Assembly (NCBI GenBank): GCA_002796835.1
Contig: LUGL01000067.1
Location: 1 to 64,000, forward strand
Length of the DNA: 64,000 nucleotides
Source of the DNA: Elainella saxicola E1
GTDB lineage: Bacteria > Cyanobacteriota > Cyanobacteriia > Elainellales > Elainellaceae
Direction of reading: 5' to 3'
The position numbers and the translations under genes are program-made. This document shows positions 42,586-52,141 of the stretch, one piece after another (position 1 is the stretch's first letter; each line of letters opens with the position of its first letter). The notes under the pieces were generated by a model. That model was not told the DNA's origin. It did no database searches and worked only from the letters and a program-made list of their open reading frames with translations.

Positions 42586-42658
42586 AGACTTTACACCCTT
42601 GCAATTTTCGGTTGCTACAGACCCCAAATCCTGCGAACTAAACATGTAGGGCTTTCCC

Positions 42659-42690
42659 AATCCAAAATCGCAAATCTAAAATCCAAAATT
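42659..42690. repeat. A-rich heptamer-type repeat
   Basis: AATCCAAAAT occurs twice, at 42659 and 42680, with related AAATCTAAAATC between. Such short degenerate tandem repeats are common between cyanobacterial genes. It lies about 100 bp before the M16 gene. Confidence 0.5.
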
Positions 42691-42787
42691 AGGTACAGTC
42701 CTATGGCAGATGTTTTTGTAACAAAATCCCCCAGACGAGGTGAAAGTCACTATCCTGGAATATTGGTATTGCTCGTCTCACACCTTC

Positions 42788-44365
42788 ATGCATTTTTCCT
42801 CTTCTTTCCCTTGGTTTCATCGTTGGCGGCGATCGATCGCGATCGGGCTTTCGGTCGGGTTGCTCTGGCTGAGTTGTGCTCAGGGCGCAATGGCTCAAGC
42901 GGCAGCGAATCCTGGTCGAACCGGCACGAACATTCAGCCCTATATCGATCGGGTGGAGCGGCAGATCAGCGAGTTTACGCTGGATAACGGCATGAAGTTT
43001 ATTGTGATGGAGCGGCATCAATCGCCCACCATTTCCTTCATGACCTATGTCGATGTGGGTTCAGCCTATGAACAGGCCGGTAAAACAGGAGCGGCTCATT
43101 TCTTAGAGCATTTGGCTTTCAAAGGAACACCTCAAATTGGCACGAAAGATTACCAGGCTGAAAAACCACTGCTCGATCAGCTCGATACCTTGTTTGGTCA
43201 GCTAGAAGCGGCTCAAGCGCAGGATAAGACGGCAGAAGTGACAAAACTTCAGCAGGAATTTAATCAAACTAAGGCTGAAGCTGCTAACTATGTGAAGCAG
43301 AACGAGTTTGGTCAAATTGTGCAGCAGGCGGGTGGAGTAGGACTGAATGCCACCACTACGGCAGATGCGACCCGCTATTTTTACAGTTTTCCGGCCAATA
43401 AGCTGGAACTATGGATGTCGTTGGAATCAGAACGGTTTTTAGAGCCTGTTTTTCGGGAGTTCTATGAAGAAAAACAGGTAATTTTGGAAGAGCGACGCAT
43501 GCGAACGGACAATTCGCCGATCGGTAAATTGATCGAAGAGTTTTTGCAGGCTGCGCTGCCGAATCATCCCTATGGGCGTCCAGTAATCGGCTATGAAACC
43601 GATATTCGTAATCTATCGCGCCAAGATATTCAGCAGCTCTACACCACCTATTACACGCCCGATCGCATCATCATCGGGATTGTGGGAGATGTTGATCCAA
43701 AACAAGTAAAAGAGCTAGCGACCGCTTATTTCAGCCGATTTAAAGCCCAGTCGCGTGCGCCAGATATTGTCGTGAGTGCCCCGACACCTCAAACAGAATC
43801 TCGATCGGTCACCGTGACGATGCCTTCCCAACCCTGGTACATCGAAGGCTATCAGCGTCCGTCCGCTTCTGATCCCAATGATGCGGTCTATCAAATGATT
43901 GCGGCCTTACTGACTGGAGGGCGCACTTCCCGCCTCTATCAATCGCTGGTAGAGCAACAGCAGTTGGCCTTAGGGGTTGATGTGTCTTCTACCTTTCCAG
44001 GCGATCGATATTCCAACCTGGTTTTAATCTATGCGCAGACTGCCCCTGGTCACACGATTGATGAAGTTGCGGCGGCGCTAGATCGAGAGCTAAACCGCTT
44101 GAAAACAGAGCCGATTTCGGCAGCAGAGCTGGAGCAGGTGAAAACCCAAACGCGAGCAGGTTTGCTGCAATTGCTGGCATCTAATCAGGGGATGGCCAGT
44201 TTGCTACCAGAGTATGAAGCAAAAACGGGCAGTTGGAAAAATCTGTTTGAGGAGCTGAAAACCCTGGAAGCGGTCACAGAAGCCGATGTGCAGCAAGTCG
44301 CCAATCAGCTATTTCGCGCTGATAATCAGACGATCGGCAAGCTGGTTCCTCCGGCTGGTGGATAA
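42788..44365 (+). CDS. M16 family zinc peptidase, catalytic subunit
   Basis: A 525-residue pitrilysin/insulinase-type peptidase. The inverted zinc motif HFLEH is at residues 104-108 (AAHFLEHLAFKGT), and the third ligand Glu lies downstream within the coiled insert. The second half carries the inactive M16 C domain. The start is taken as ATG 42788, giving a signal peptide (RWRRSIAIGLSVGLLWLSCAQGAMAQ); a GTG at 42740 extends it by 16 residues without a better leader. Its partner at 44469 lacks the zinc motif; such active/inactive pairs form heterodimers in this family. It probably acts in the periplasm on oligopeptides. Confidence 0.85.
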   Translation: MHFSSSFPWFHRWRRSIAIGLSVGLLWLSCAQGAMAQAAANPGRTGTNIQPYIDRVERQISEFTLDNGMKFIVMERHQSPTISFMTYVDVGSAYEQAGKTGAAHFLEHLAFKGTPQIGTKDYQAEKPLLDQLDTLFGQLEAAQAQDKTAEVTKLQQEFNQTKAEAANYVKQNEFGQIVQQAGGVGLNATTTADATRYFYSFPANKLELWMSLESERFLEPVFREFYEEKQVILEERRMRTDNSPIGKLIEEFLQAALPNHPYGRPVIGYETDIRNLSRQDIQQLYTTYYTPDRIIIGIVGDVDPKQVKELATAYFSRFKAQSRAPDIVVSAPTPQTESRSVTVTMPSQPWYIEGYQRPSASDPNDAVYQMIAALLTGGRTSRLYQSLVEQQQLALGVDVSSTFPGDRYSNLVLIYAQTAPGHTIDEVAAALDRELNRLKTEPISAAELEQVKTQTRAGLLQLLASNQGMASLLPEYEAKTGSWKNLFEELKTLEAVTEADVQQVANQLFRADNQTIGKLVPPAGG

Positions 44366-44468
44366 GTTGTGATCCATGCAGACTGGTACTGCCGCAATTT
44401 TTAGTGAAATTCAGTGAAATTTGGTGAGGGCAGGTGATGCCCATACAACAGCAAGGAGCTTGAGATTC

Positions 44469-45974
44469 ATGCAACGGATGAAGGGTTGGCGAGCGGGTTG
44501 GATGCAAAAACTGCTGCGCTATAGCATCATGGCGATCGTCATGTCGCTGTTTGTGATTCTTGGGTTCAGTCGATCCCCTGCCTTGGCAATCACCCCGCGC
44601 CACTACACAGAACTGCAATTTCCGCCAGCTCCGACTATCAAAATTCCGGCCTATGACCAGTTTGAATTACCCAACGGCATGAAGGTCTATTTGATGGAAG
44701 ATCATGAATTGCCGCTGGTGAATGGGGTGGCTACGGTGTACACGGGCGATCGCCTGGAACCTGCCGATAAAGTAGGTCTGGCCAGTATTACAGGAACGGT
44801 GATGCGGAGTGGTGGAACCGTTAATCACCCGGCAGAAGTGCTGAATCAGTTTTTAGAGCAGCGAGCGGCCTCAGTCGAAACGGGCATTGATACCGCTTCT
44901 GGAAGCGCCAGCTTTAGTGCGTTGACTGAGGATTTGCCGGAAGTGTTTGACCTATTTGCTGAGGTGTTGCGTCAGCCCGCCTTTCCTGCCGAGCGAATCG
45001 AATTTGAAAAAAATCAGTGGCGGGGCTCGATCGCTCGTCGGAATGATGATCCCAATAGTATCGCGGGCCGGGAATTTCAAAAATTGGTCTATGGTCCCAC
45101 CAGTCCCTATGCGCGGACGATTGAATACACGACCCTAGACAACATTTTGCGCGCTGATATTGTCGAGTTCTATCAGCAATATTTTCATCCCAACAATATT
45201 CTTCTGGGGATTATTGGTGACTTTGATTCCCAACAAATGCGATCGATGATCGAAGCAAAATTTGGAGATTGGCAACCCACAACCGGGGCTGTGCGACGAG
45301 ACCTGTGGAAAAATCTACCCCAGGTGGCTCAGGCCCAGACGAACGGCGTTTTTCTGGTCGATCAGCCTCAACTCACCCAGAGCAGCGTGCAGCTTGGTCA
45401 TCTAGGCAGTAAGCTCGACAACCCCGATTATGCATCCCTGTCAGTAATGAATGAAGTGCTGAATGGCTTAGGCGGACGCTTGGTGAATGAAGTGCGATCG
45501 CGGCAGGGCTTAGCCTATAGCGTTTATGCGTTTTGGGCACCGCAATTCGACTATCCTGGCCTGTTTATTGCAGGAGGGCAGACGCGATCGGAGGCAACGG
45601 TTCCCTTTATTAAGGCAACTCTGGCTGAATTGGAGAAAATCCGGACTGCCCCAGTTGGAGAAGATGAGTTAGCGAGAGCCAAGGATTCTGTACTGAATGC
45701 CTTTATTTTCAATTTTGCGACCCCGGCTCAAACCCTGTCGCGGGTGATGCGCTATGACTATTACGGCTATCCGCAAGATTTTATCTTCCAGTATCAAAAA
45801 CAGGTTGCGGCAACAACAGTGGCGGATGTGCAGCGGGTGGCCCAAACCTATTTGCAGCCAGAGCAAATTGTCACGTTGGTTGTGGGCAATTCCAGCGCGA
45901 TCAATCCTCCTTTAAGCAGCTTGAGTTCAGATGCCAAGGTAACGAAGCTGGATATCTCGATTCCATCTTCTTGA
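44469..45974 (+). CDS. M16 family peptidase-like, non-catalytic subunit
   Basis: A 501-residue M16 relative. At the place where HFLEH is expected the sequence reads KVGLASITGTVMRSGGTV, so zinc cannot be bound and the subunit should be catalytically silent. The C-terminal domain keeps GGRLVNEVRSRQGLAYSVYA, which contributes to the substrate site of the partner. The start ATG at 44469 has AAGGAG 10 bases upstream and opens a signal peptide (LLRYSIMAIVMSLFVILGFS); a TTG at 44421 is an unlikely alternative. It follows the catalytic gene after 103 bp in the same direction. A terminator is found at 46127. Confidence 0.85.
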   Translation: MQRMKGWRAGWMQKLLRYSIMAIVMSLFVILGFSRSPALAITPRHYTELQFPPAPTIKIPAYDQFELPNGMKVYLMEDHELPLVNGVATVYTGDRLEPADKVGLASITGTVMRSGGTVNHPAEVLNQFLEQRAASVETGIDTASGSASFSALTEDLPEVFDLFAEVLRQPAFPAERIEFEKNQWRGSIARRNDDPNSIAGREFQKLVYGPTSPYARTIEYTTLDNILRADIVEFYQQYFHPNNILLGIIGDFDSQQMRSMIEAKFGDWQPTTGAVRRDLWKNLPQVAQAQTNGVFLVDQPQLTQSSVQLGHLGSKLDNPDYASLSVMNEVLNGLGGRLVNEVRSRQGLAYSVYAFWAPQFDYPGLFIAGGQTRSEATVPFIKATLAELEKIRTAPVGEDELARAKDSVLNAFIFNFATPAQTLSRVMRYDYYGYPQDFIFQYQKQVAATTVADVQRVAQTYLQPEQIVTLVVGNSSAINPPLSSLSSDAKVTKLDISIPSS

Positions 45975-45990
45975 TTGGCTGACTGAATTG

Positions 45991-46088
45991 GGAGATTTCT
46001 AGAAAACAAAATACTTGTAGTGTGGGCATTCTGCCTGCCGCGAGCGAGACGCTCGCACTAGGATGGGAAATTTTTTCGAGAAATCTCC
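45991..46088. repeat. 98-bp element with terminal inverted repeats
   Basis: GGAGATTTCT (45991-46000) and AGAAATCTCC (46079-46088) are perfect inverted repeats. Inside, GTGGGCATTCTGCCTGCC resembles the core of copies A and B of the hairpin repeat, followed by the palindrome GCGAGCGAGACGCTCGC (46040-46056). This looks like a short MITE- or REP-like element. Confidence 0.6.
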
Positions 46089-46126
46089 TTGAGCCTTGAT
46101 GAGTGTTAATCAGTGAGGAAATGACG

Positions 46127-46157
46127 GATCCCGGTTGGCTCAGCGATCGGGATTTTT
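46127..46157 (+). terminator. Rho-independent terminator of the M16 gene pair
   Basis: ATCCCG (46128-46133) and CGGGAT (46148-46153) form a stem followed by TTTT. It lies about 150 bp after the second M16 stop codon, beyond the repeat element. Confidence 0.6.
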
Positions 46158-46206
46158 GCTGAATCGGCAGTCCGCAAGCGTTCAGTAGATCCCCGGCACA
46201 AAGTTC

Positions 46207-46340
46207 GTCTGGTATAGGGATTAATACGAATTCAAAATGTCGTCAGAGAAAAAAATAGCTAGAAAAATAGGACACAACTTTGACAAAGAAACAGATTTAA
46301 AGCTTGTTTCTTATTGAGCTGTGCCCATCTGTACCAGACG
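46207..46340. repeat. 134-bp nested inverted repeat
   Basis: Outer arms CGTCTGGTA (46207-46215) and TACCAGACG (46332-46340) are perfect inverts. Inside, AAGAAACA (46286-46293) and TGTTTCTT (46305-46312) form an 8-bp hairpin. The spacing suggests a folded RNA or a small mobile-type element upstream of the STAND gene. Confidence 0.55.
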
Positions 46341-46735
46341 TGTTTATTCGATCAGAGGGTCTTGCTGACTCTCATCTAGGAGCATCCGCCATTAGCACAA
46401 CCCGGGTTAAAGGCTGCCTTTGGTTGAGGATAGGACCAGTGTAATTGCTGAGAGTGGCGACCAAGGTTCGGTAAAGTGGGATAAAAGTAAGGTAAAAGTC
46501 ATTAAAATCAGTGAAAGTTGGAAAAAGCACAAGGAAAGTTCCTGGTTCTAGGTGCTGAAATGAGCTGCTGAAGCCAAGAGAGGGGATTTTTGTCGGTTCC
46601 TTTCTAGTGTGGTCTGAGGCGGATTGTTCCATTTGCTGCTCGATCGCTTGTGCTGTTTGATTCAAACCTAGCTAATTGCAAAGCATCACCATTTTTTAAA
46701 AAACCTGTGTTGACTCATTTAGAGGACTGGCAGCG

Positions 46736-49700
46736 ATGAGATTTGAAGAAGGTCTAATGCTTGTGGAACAGCTCTTGGAGCCAGAGCAGTTGACGAAAGT
46801 TCAAGCCGTTGTGTTTCAGCAGGCTTGGCAGGGGAAGTCCTATCTAGAAATTGCAAAAACATTTCAGTACCATCCGGATTACATCAAGGAAGTTGGCTCT
46901 AGCCTCTGGCATGCCCTATCAGATGCGCTGGGAGTGCGCGTGACGAAACACAACTTCTTGATGCACTTGAAGCGATATCGAGAGCGGCTGTTGAAGGTGA
47001 ATGCTGCTCGATCGCAACAGGCATCCGGAACAGCTTTTCTTGATTTAGGAGAAGCGGTTGATGGGGCAAACTTTTACGGTCGCCTCACCGAACTAATGAC
47101 GCTCGATCAGTGGCTGAATGTCGATCGCTGTCGCTTAGTCACGGTTTTGGGCATGGGCGGCATGGGCAAGACGGCCCTCTCGGTCAGGCTGGCGAAACAG
47201 ATGCAGGCCACATTTGACTTTGTGATTTGGCGATCGCTCAAAGATGCTCCCCCGTTGTCTGCTCTGCTGGGCCGCTTGATTCAGATCTTGTCGGCTGATC
47301 TACAAATCGCCATTCCCGAAACTGAAAGTGATCAGATTGGCTGTCTGATTGAATGTTTGCAGCGATCGCGCTGTTTGTTGATTTTTGACAACTTAGAAGT
47401 GCTGTTCCAGCCCAGCCAGCGAGCAGGCACTTACCGAGCGGGTTATGAAGCCTATGGGGAGCTATTGCGCCGAGTTGGCCAAAGTCAGCATCAAAGCTGT
47501 GTGTTGCTCACCAGTCGCGAAAAGCCAGCCGAGATGGTAGCGTTGGAAGGAGAAACGCTGCCTGTCCGGACCTTACAACTTCAGGGACTGCAAGAAGCCG
47601 ATAGCCACAGAATTTTGATTGCCAAAGGATTGACTGGCTCTTCAACCGATATGAACGAGTTGGTGCATTGTTATGGTGGCAATCCTCTCGCGCTTAAAAT
47701 TTCAGCGACTTCGATTCAAGATTTATTTGCTGGCAATATTGCTGATTTCCTAGGTCAGGGCAGTCCGATTTTTACCAGCATCCGAGATTTGCTGAAGCGG
47801 CAGGTCGATCGTCTGTCTGATCTAGAACGTCAGGTCATGACCTGGATTGCTATCAATCGGGAGCCGGTGACGGTAAAAGACTTGCGATCGGATGTGTTCC
47901 CGCTGATTCCTATGTCGCAATTGCTGGATGTGGTGGAATCTCTACGCTGGCGATCGCTGATTGAAAAAAGCACCCAGGGGTTTACCCAGCAGCCTGTGGT
48001 GATGGAATATTTCACGGAGCAATTGATTCAGCAGAGCTGTCAGGAATTATTAGCAGTTGATCTAGAGACAGCCGGGAGGAATGGGGCCGCATCCGGTCGA
48101 TCAGCAGCACCCTTGCGGACTTTAAATCACTTTGCCCTGCTGAAAGCGACTGCCAAAGACTATGTGCGAGCCACGCAAATTCGCCTGATTGTGGAACCGA
48201 TCGTTCAACAGACGATCGACCAACTTGGTACTGAACGGGAACTGGCAGAACGGCTGCTGCAACTTGTAGAACATTACCGCGATCATGCTCTACCGAAAGG
48301 ATATGCCGTGGGAAATTTGCTCAACCTGCTGTGCTACCTCAAAGTGGATCTGACCGGCGCTGATTTTTCGCATTGCACGATCTGGCAAGCCTATCTAGCT
48401 GATGCGGATTTGCCCCAAGTCAATTTTAGGGGTGCTGACTTAACGCGATCGGTGTTTGCGGAAACCTTTGGCGGCCTCACCTCCGTGACCTTTAGTCCTA
48501 ACCAACCGCTGTTAGCAACAAGCGACACCAACGGAGAAACCTATCTTTGGAACATCGCTACCGGCAAGCTGGCGAATCGTTTACGCACCGATGCGGCATG
48601 GACTTGTGCCGTCACCTTTAGTCCAGATGGCAACTGGTTGGCGAGCGTGGGAGACGACTGTCGCGTTAAACTGTGGCAGGTTGATACTGGGGAATGTTTG
48701 CAGCAATTTCTGGGCCATGTCACAACGGTGAACGGCATTGCCTTCAGTCCAGATGGCCAGCAAATGGTCAGCGGTAGCCAGGATGGTACACTGCGCCTCT
48801 GGCAAATTCAGCCTGCGCTGACAGACCCTTGTTTGCGGGTGTTTGAAGGCCATGAAGGTCGAGTTTGGGGGGTTGCCCTCAGTCCCGATGGCAAAACGAT
48901 GATTAGCGGTTCGGAAGACTGCACGCTGAAAATCTGGGATGTAGCCACAGGCAACTGTTTAACCACGTTAACGCAACATAAGGGCTGGGTGAAAGCGGTG
49001 GCCTTCAGTCCGGATGGCAAGCTATTTGCCAGCGGTAGCTTTGATGGCACAATTCGGCTCTGGCACACGGAAACTTGTGCCTGTTTGCGGACCTTAACCG
49101 GACACTTGGATGCAGTCACCATGGTGGACTTCAGCCCGGATGGCCATTTACTTGCTAGCGGCAGCTATGACCAGATGGTGAAACTCTGGGATGTGCAGTC
49201 GGGCCAATGTATCCGCACTTATCATGAGCACAGTAATCGCGTGCTGTCAGTTGCTTTCAGTCCCAGTGGCGATCAAATTGCCAGCGGTGGCGATGATCAC
49301 GCGACGAAGATCTGGGATATTCAAACGCAACAATGCATTCGCACCTGGAAAGGCCATACCAATAGCGTGCTGTCGCTGTCGGTCAGCCCCGATCGCCAAT
49401 ATCTCGCCACAGGCCACCAGGATCAGACGATCAAAATTTGGCAGTTGCAAACCGGACAGGTGGTGAAAACGCTGCGAGGCCACATGAATCGGATCTGGTC
49501 GGTGGCTTTTGCGCCCGCTGAGAATCCGCTGACCCAGGCTGCCTTAAAACAAGGAAATACCGATCCGCTACAACAGCTGATTTTGGCGAGCGGCAGTGGC
49601 GATCGCACCGTCAAAATTTGGAATGCGCGCGGCCATTGTTTTTCTACGCTGCACAACCACACCAGCTGGGTTTGGTCTACTGGCTTTAATGCGGCAGGCA

Positions 49701-50431
49701 ACTGGCTGATTAGCGGTAGCTGTGACCATGCGATTCGGCTATGGGATGTGGAAACTGGCACCTGTTTGCAGATTTTTGAAGGACATCTCGCGCCCGTAGT
49801 GAAGGTGATTTTGAGTCCCGATGAGCAATATCTGATCAGCAGTAGTGCCGATCGCACGATTCGGGTTTGGGAAATTGCCACGGGCGACTGTGTGCAGGTG
49901 ATGACTGGCCATCAAAATAGCGTCTGGTCCCTGGCAATGAGCCCAGATGGACAACTGGCAAGCTGTAGCTATGATCAAACGATCCGCTTTTGGAATTGGC
50001 AAACAGGAGAATGTACCGCTCGAATCGAAGCCCATCCTGCCCCGATCGTCGAGTTGGCCTTTAGCTCAGATGGGAAATGGATGGCCAGCGGTAGCTTCGA
50101 CTGCACGATCAAACTATGGGATTTGCAGACCAAAACTTGCAAACACACCTTAAAGGGTCACACTGCCCTGGTTCCAGCTATGACGTTTGTGCCGAATCCA
50201 GAGGGTGAATCGCGGCAGGATCTGCTGATTAGCGGTAGTTTCGACGAAACCGTCAAAATCTGGGATATCGAAACGCAAACCTGCTTGAGAACATTGCGGA
50301 CTCCCCGTCCCTATGAGCTGATGAACATTGCAGAGGTGAGCGGCATTACCGAAACGCAAAGAACAACCCTGGAAGCGCTGGGGGCGATCATTGACTTTGC
50401 TTCACCCTCGGATTCGGCCATACCAGCGTAA
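46736..50431 (+). CDS. STAND protein: HTH, NB-ARC ATPase and 14 WD40 repeats
   Basis: A 1231-residue signal-transduction ATPase. Residues 1-90 form a vMAP-type helix-turn-helix domain ([20 protein letters not shown]...). The NB-ARC domain has Walker A GMGGMGKT (139-146), Walker [13 protein letters not shown] and the GLPL-like NPLALKI. A short pentapeptide-repeat stretch ([18 protein letters not shown]...) precedes 14 WD40 repeats (about 575-1210), with typical FSPDGxxLASGSxDxTIKLWD blades, enough for two seven-bladed propellers. Such proteins act as ligand-triggered switches; whether this one serves regulation, cell death or defence cannot be told. No effector domain is recognised beyond the HTH part. 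ATG at 46736 follows AGAGG at 10 bases. Its 3' end overlaps the converging yvcK-like gene by 30 bp. Confidence 0.9.
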   Translation: MRFEEGLMLVEQLLEPEQLTKVQAVVFQQAWQGKSYLEIAKTFQYHPDYIKEVGSSLWHALSDALGVRVTKHNFLMHLKRYRERLLKVNAARSQQASGTAFLDLGEAVDGANFYGRLTELMTLDQWLNVDRCRLVTVLGMGGMGKTALSVRLAKQMQATFDFVIWRSLKDAPPLSALLGRLIQILSADLQIAIPETESDQIGCLIECLQRSRCLLIFDNLEVLFQPSQRAGTYRAGYEAYGELLRRVGQSQHQSCVLLTSREKPAEMVALEGETLPVRTLQLQGLQEADSHRILIAKGLTGSSTDMNELVHCYGGNPLALKISATSIQDLFAGNIADFLGQGSPIFTSIRDLLKRQVDRLSDLERQVMTWIAINREPVTVKDLRSDVFPLIPMSQLLDVVESLRWRSLIEKSTQGFTQQPVVMEYFTEQLIQQSCQELLAVDLETAGRNGAASGRSAAPLRTLNHFALLKATAKDYVRATQIRLIVEPIVQQTIDQLGTERELAERLLQLVEHYRDHALPKGYAVGNLLNLLCYLKVDLTGADFSHCTIWQAYLADADLPQVNFRGADLTRSVFAETFGGLTSVTFSPNQPLLATSDTNGETYLWNIATGKLANRLRTDAAWTCAVTFSPDGNWLASVGDDCRVKLWQVDTGECLQQFLGHVTTVNGIAFSPDGQQMVSGSQDGTLRLWQIQPALTDPCLRVFEGHEGRVWGVALSPDGKTMISGSEDCTLKIWDVATGNCLTTLTQHKGWVKAVAFSPDGKLFASGSFDGTIRLWHTETCACLRTLTGHLDAVTMVDFSPDGHLLASGSYDQMVKLWDVQSGQCIRTYHEHSNRVLSVAFSPSGDQIASGGDDHATKIWDIQTQQCIRTWKGHTNSVLSLSVSPDRQYLATGHQDQTIKIWQLQTGQVVKTLRGHMNRIWSVAFAPAENPLTQAALKQGNTDPLQQLILASGSGDRTVKIWNARGHCFSTLHNHTSWVWSTGFNAAGNWLISGSCDHAIRLWDVETGTCLQIFEGHLAPVVKVILSPDEQYLISSSADRTIRVWEIATGDCVQVMTGHQNSVWSLAMSPDGQLASCSYDQTIRFWNWQTGECTARIEAHPAPIVELAFSSDGKWMASGSFDCTIKLWDLQTKTCKHTLKGHTALVPAMTFVPNPEGESRQDLLISGSFDETVKIWDIETQTCLRTLRTPRPYELMNIAEVSGITETQRTTLEALGAIIDFASPSDSAIPA

Positions 50432-51760
50432 GAGTACTCTGGCAAGGCGATCGGAGTTGTGTCGCAAAAAGCCCGTTTCGGCATCTTCATCCATAATGTT
50501 GGCGACGATCGCCCGCCGTCCCAGGCGGATCACATCTTCTCGATCGAAAAATACCGGATGGGAACCTTCCTGGGCATAGCGAATTAAAGATTGGGCTGAA
50601 GGTGAGGTCTTTTGCACCAGCACCGCATCAAACAAGCGCTGTCCCACCACCCGATCGAGCGTGCGGATATGATCGGCAACCGTAAAGCCATCTGTTTCAC
50701 CGGGCTGGGTCATAATATTGCAGACATAAATTCGGGCTGCTTTGGATTGGGCGATCGCTGCCGGAATTTCGGGGACGAGTAGGTTGGGAACAATGCTGGT
50801 GTAGAGGGAACCCGGACCCATGATCAAGAAATCGGCTTCCTGGATGGCCTGAATCGCTTTGGGTAGGGCAGGCGGATTCTCTGGGGTGCAGCCAATCCGA
50901 ACAATGCGGCCCTTGGCTTCAGTAATATTTGACTCTCCTTCGATCCGGCGACCATCGGCTAGCTCAGCCCAGAGGCTAACATCACTCAAAGTGGAAGGGA
51001 GAACCTGACCCCGAATCGCCAAAACTTTGGAACTTGCGGCGATCGCCCGTTCAATATCCCCGGTCACCTCACTCATTACCGTCAGGAAGAGGTTGCCAAA
51101 ACTGTGGCCTGCCAGTCCGTCGCCTGCCTGAAAGCGATATTGGAACAGCTCGGTTAGCAGTTTTTCTTCATCGGCCAGGGCCGCAATGCAATTCCGAATA
51201 TCGCCCGGAGGGAGCACCCCAATTTCCCGCCGTAACCTACCAGAGGAGCCGCCATCATCCGCAACTGTGACGATCGCCGTAATGTTAGCGCTATAGGTTT
51301 TGAGGCCGCGCAACAAGGTCGATAAGCCGGTGCCACCTCCGATCACCACAATTTTGGGACCACGATGTAAGCGGCGATGGGTCATCAGCACATCGATCAG
51401 CTCGCCATTGCCCTCTGGCATTAGGACTTCAGTAATGGAGCCCAGGCTGCGGGTCTGCCCCCAAAGAATTAGCAAAATGCCGCTAATCAGAACAATCGGT
51501 CCACTGATATAGTTGGGAACCAAACGGGTGATCGTTCTCAGCAAGTCTCTTGTGAATTCGCTAATGTAATAGATTGGAGTTAAGTTGGACCAAATTGCCA
51601 ACCCCAGTGTCACGCAGATCACGCCAGCTGCACTAATCAGCAGCCAACGTTTGACGAGCAGACCTGGAGCCAACCACTTAAACCATTGATTCACACGGGG
51701 GGGAGTACGATAGCGCGATTCCTGCTTTAAGGCTTGAAACGCTTGCTTAAAAAGACCCAT
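50402..51760 (-). CDS. YvcK/CofD-like protein (gluconeogenesis factor family)
   Basis: A 452-residue protein with two N-terminal membrane helices (about 35-55 and 85-105) ahead of a CofD-like Rossmann domain. Motifs: [40 protein letters not shown] and [14 protein letters not shown]. YvcK proteins bind UDP-sugars and affect cell shape and carbon metabolism in Bacillus. The frame extends to TTG 51808; ATG 51760 ([17 protein letters not shown]) is preferred because it fits cyanobacterial relatives, though ATG 51766 is possible. It converges on the STAND gene with a 30-bp overlap and is divergent from the MlaF-like gene across a repeat-rich gap. Confidence 0.85.
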   Translation of the reverse strand: MGLFKQAFQALKQESRYRTPPRVNQWFKWLAPGLLVKRWLLISAAGVICVTLGLAIWSNLTPIYYISEFTRDLLRTITRLVPNYISGPIVLISGILLILWGQTRSLGSITEVLMPEGNGELIDVLMTHRRLHRGPKIVVIGGGTGLSTLLRGLKTYSANITAIVTVADDGGSSGRLRREIGVLPPGDIRNCIAALADEEKLLTELFQYRFQAGDGLAGHSFGNLFLTVMSEVTGDIERAIAASSKVLAIRGQVLPSTLSDVSLWAELADGRRIEGESNITEAKGRIVRIGCTPENPPALPKAIQAIQEADFLIMGPGSLYTSIVPNLLVPEIPAAIAQSKAARIYVCNIMTQPGETDGFTVADHIRTLDRVVGQRLFDAVLVQKTSPSAQSLIRYAQEGSHPVFFDREDVIRLGRRAIVANIMDEDAETGFLRHNSDRLARVLLRWYGRIRG

Positions 51761-51930
51761 AAACATCTCTAGGAAGCAGGGAGAAAGGGACATCCACCTC
51801 AACTGCAATAGCGGACTGCCCAGATTAGATAAGCGACTGTCTTACAATCAAAAGAGGCGATCGAACATGAAATTGCATCCCTGAGTAACTTTAGCAACTC
51901 TTTTTCAGATTCAGCATAAAGTTAGTTTGC

Positions 51931-51994
51931 TAGTCTTTTCGCAAGACGCTTGTTTCGCAAGATAGTCATTTCGCAAAATAGTCATTTCGCAAGA
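51931..51994. repeat. Four tandem 16-bp repeats
   Basis: Consensus TAGTCATTTCGCAAGA. Copies start at 51931, 51947, 51963 and 51979; the core TTTCGCAAGA (TTTCGCAAAA in copy 3) is kept in all four. The period is 16 bp exactly. Confidence 0.8.
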
Positions 51995-52043
51995 CAGTTA
52001 TTGAGACTCGCCACTTGCGATTGGTTACTTGCCAACTGAGTCG

Positions 52044-52069
52044 TGTTAAACCATATACTGTTAAACCAT
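52044..52069. repeat. Two tandem 15-bp repeats
   Basis: TGTTAAACCAT occurs at 52044-52054 and 52059-52069, giving a 15-bp period. It lies 73 bp before the mlaF-like start. Confidence 0.65.
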
Positions 52070-52141
52070 TTAAATCATCACTGGTCATGGATGACTTGTC
52101 CTGTCTAAGCTAGAGGCTTGTCTGATTCAGATAAATCGATT

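Larger units (their letters stand above)
45975..46735. other. Intergenic region rich in inverted repeats, before the STAND gene
   Basis: A 760-bp gap with three structured elements, listed separately (45991, 46127, 46207). From about 46345 to 46680 a minus-strand frame of 97 codons with a TTG start exists but shows no family features. The promoter of the STAND gene should be in the final 150 bp; none is obvious. Confidence 0.4.
51761..52141. other. Divergent gap between yvcK-like and mlaF-like genes
   Basis: Holds two arrays of tandem repeats (51931 and 52044, listed separately). No gene or RNA was recognised. Promoters of both neighbours must lie here. Confidence 0.4.

Noticed and set aside
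46372-46665. Minus-strand frame of 97 codons upstream of the STAND gene
   Set aside because: TTG start without ribosome-binding site, no family features, odd composition; considered chance in a long gap.
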